Below are positions 63,679 to 64,000 of a stretch of 64,000 nt of DNA, one piece after another (position 1 is the first letter of the stretch; each line of letters starts with the position of its first letter). Location of the stretch: NCBI GenBank assembly GCA_002356455.1, contig AP017968.1:372001-436000 (forward strand), read 5' to 3'. Source of the DNA: Fusobacterium varium (GTDB taxonomy: Bacteria; Fusobacteriota; Fusobacteriia; Fusobacteriales; Fusobacteriaceae). Under the pieces are notes generated by a model that ran no database searches, was not told the DNA's origin, and saw only the letters and a list, made by a program, of their open reading frames with translations. The position numbers were made by a program, and so were the translations under genes.

Positions 63679-64000
63679 ATGGAAATAGGAAAAATACTTG
63701 AAAGTATAATGAGAAATAATAATATAGTGGGAACAATATCTTCTGTCATAGTTATAATAGGAGCAGGATTTTTTTTCACTAAGAAAAAAGTAATTCCATC
63801 TAATTGTGCTGGAAGTTTGAGCAGGGTTATTTTAAATCTGGCAATTCCTACTTTATCATATAATGCATTTATGCAAGACATAGACAGTAAAAAATTAGAG
63901 CAAAGTTTAAGTATACTTGTATGGGGAATTATTATTCATTTAGTACTTATAGCCTTTACTAAAATATTTTATAAAGGTTATTATGGAGATAGAAATGATG
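63679..64000 (+). CDS. AEC-family transporter, N-terminal part (3' end outside window)
   Basis: The frame is open from ATG 63679 to the right edge (107 codons). It codes hydrophobic segments SSVIVIIGAGFFFTKKKVIP and VILNLAIPTLSYNAFM, then ILVWGIIIHLVLIAF, as in auxin-efflux-carrier (AEC) transporters with their conserved LAIPTL stretch. AAGAGGGA lies upstream. It would be an inner-membrane carrier for malate or similar organic acids. Only the first three membrane segments are visible. Confidence 0.8.
   Translation, partial: MEIGKILESIMRNNNIVGTISSVIVIIGAGFFFTKKKVIPSNCAGSLSRVILNLAIPTLSYNAFMQDIDSKKLEQSLSILVWGIIIHLVLIAFTKIFYKGYYGDRND

Noticed and set aside
1-64000. CRISPR array, tRNA or rRNA genes
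   Set aside because: No regularly spaced identical repeats and no recognisable tRNA or rRNA sequence were seen on either strand.

Overview
The window is AT-rich DNA from an anaerobic, diderm, low-GC bacterium. The best guess is a Fusobacterium of the varium/ulcerans/mortiferum type. Strong GGAGG-type ribosome binding sites and clostridial-style genes occur beside outer-membrane machinery: a two-partner secretion pair, an autotransporter with a beta-barrel, and a secreted FAD/FMN reductase. The genus is inferred from this mix; no rRNA or tRNA gene is present to confirm it. TGA and TAA are both used as real stops, so the code is standard.

Layout. (1) 1-9.8 kb is a mobile and defence-type island. 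It holds the tail of a large serine recombinase, a compact Gabija-like pair (OLD/TOPRIM nuclease plus UvrD-like helicase, overlapping by 16 bp), an AAA/DUF4143 ATPase, a KAP NTPase broken by two homopolymer frameshifts, an IS91-like element and an IS1182-like element. (2) 9.8-15.4 kb is mostly housekeeping: a GNAT acetyltransferase, a B3/B4-domain protein, infC-rpmI-rplT behind an attenuator-type leader (infC starts with AUU), a second inverted IS91-like copy, and an iron alcohol dehydrogenase. (3) 15.4-31.2 kb is one minus-strand run of 14 tightly packed genes. It is a Ter stress module: a YceG-like/trypsin fusion, TerA-like, C-C lyase, two phosphoribosyltransferase-type proteins, YceG, TelA, four TerD proteins, ATP-grasp, HAD phosphatase and a calcium-type P-type ATPase. 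(4) 31.2-34.4 kb has a flavodoxin-type reductase and a metal-dependent cyclase in AT-rich spacers. (5) 34.4-40.6 kb is a two-partner secretion locus whose exoprotein looks C-terminally short, followed by the second IS1182-like copy. (6) 42.7-49.3 kb has small unknown secreted or membrane genes (some disrupted), an MscS channel and an autotransporter with an HELGH zinc-protease motif. (7) 49.5-53 kb is pstSCAB. (8) 53-56.6 kb is a GntR-controlled fructoselysine-type catabolic locus with an orphan binding protein. (9) 56.6-64 kb has a secreted FAD/FMN reductase, a MORN-repeat protein, a YfcC-type transporter, a 48-aa membrane peptide gene, a branched-chain aminotransferase and the start of an AEC transporter.

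How the genes work together. The Ter operon looks like a self-contained system. TerD/TerA calcium-binding proteins and TelA would act at the membrane with a cation-pumping ATPase. The lyase, phosphoribosyltransferase-type proteins, ATP-grasp and HAD enzymes match the predicted nucleoside-like biosynthetic module described for Ter systems. The protease fusion at the head of the operon is the least expected part. The Gabija-like pair and the KAP/DUF4143 ATPases form a separate anti-invader neighbourhood. Four disrupted genes can each be repaired by adding single bases, mostly in homopolymers, and two kinds of gene carry single in-frame TGA codons; raw-read checking should come before these are called biological.
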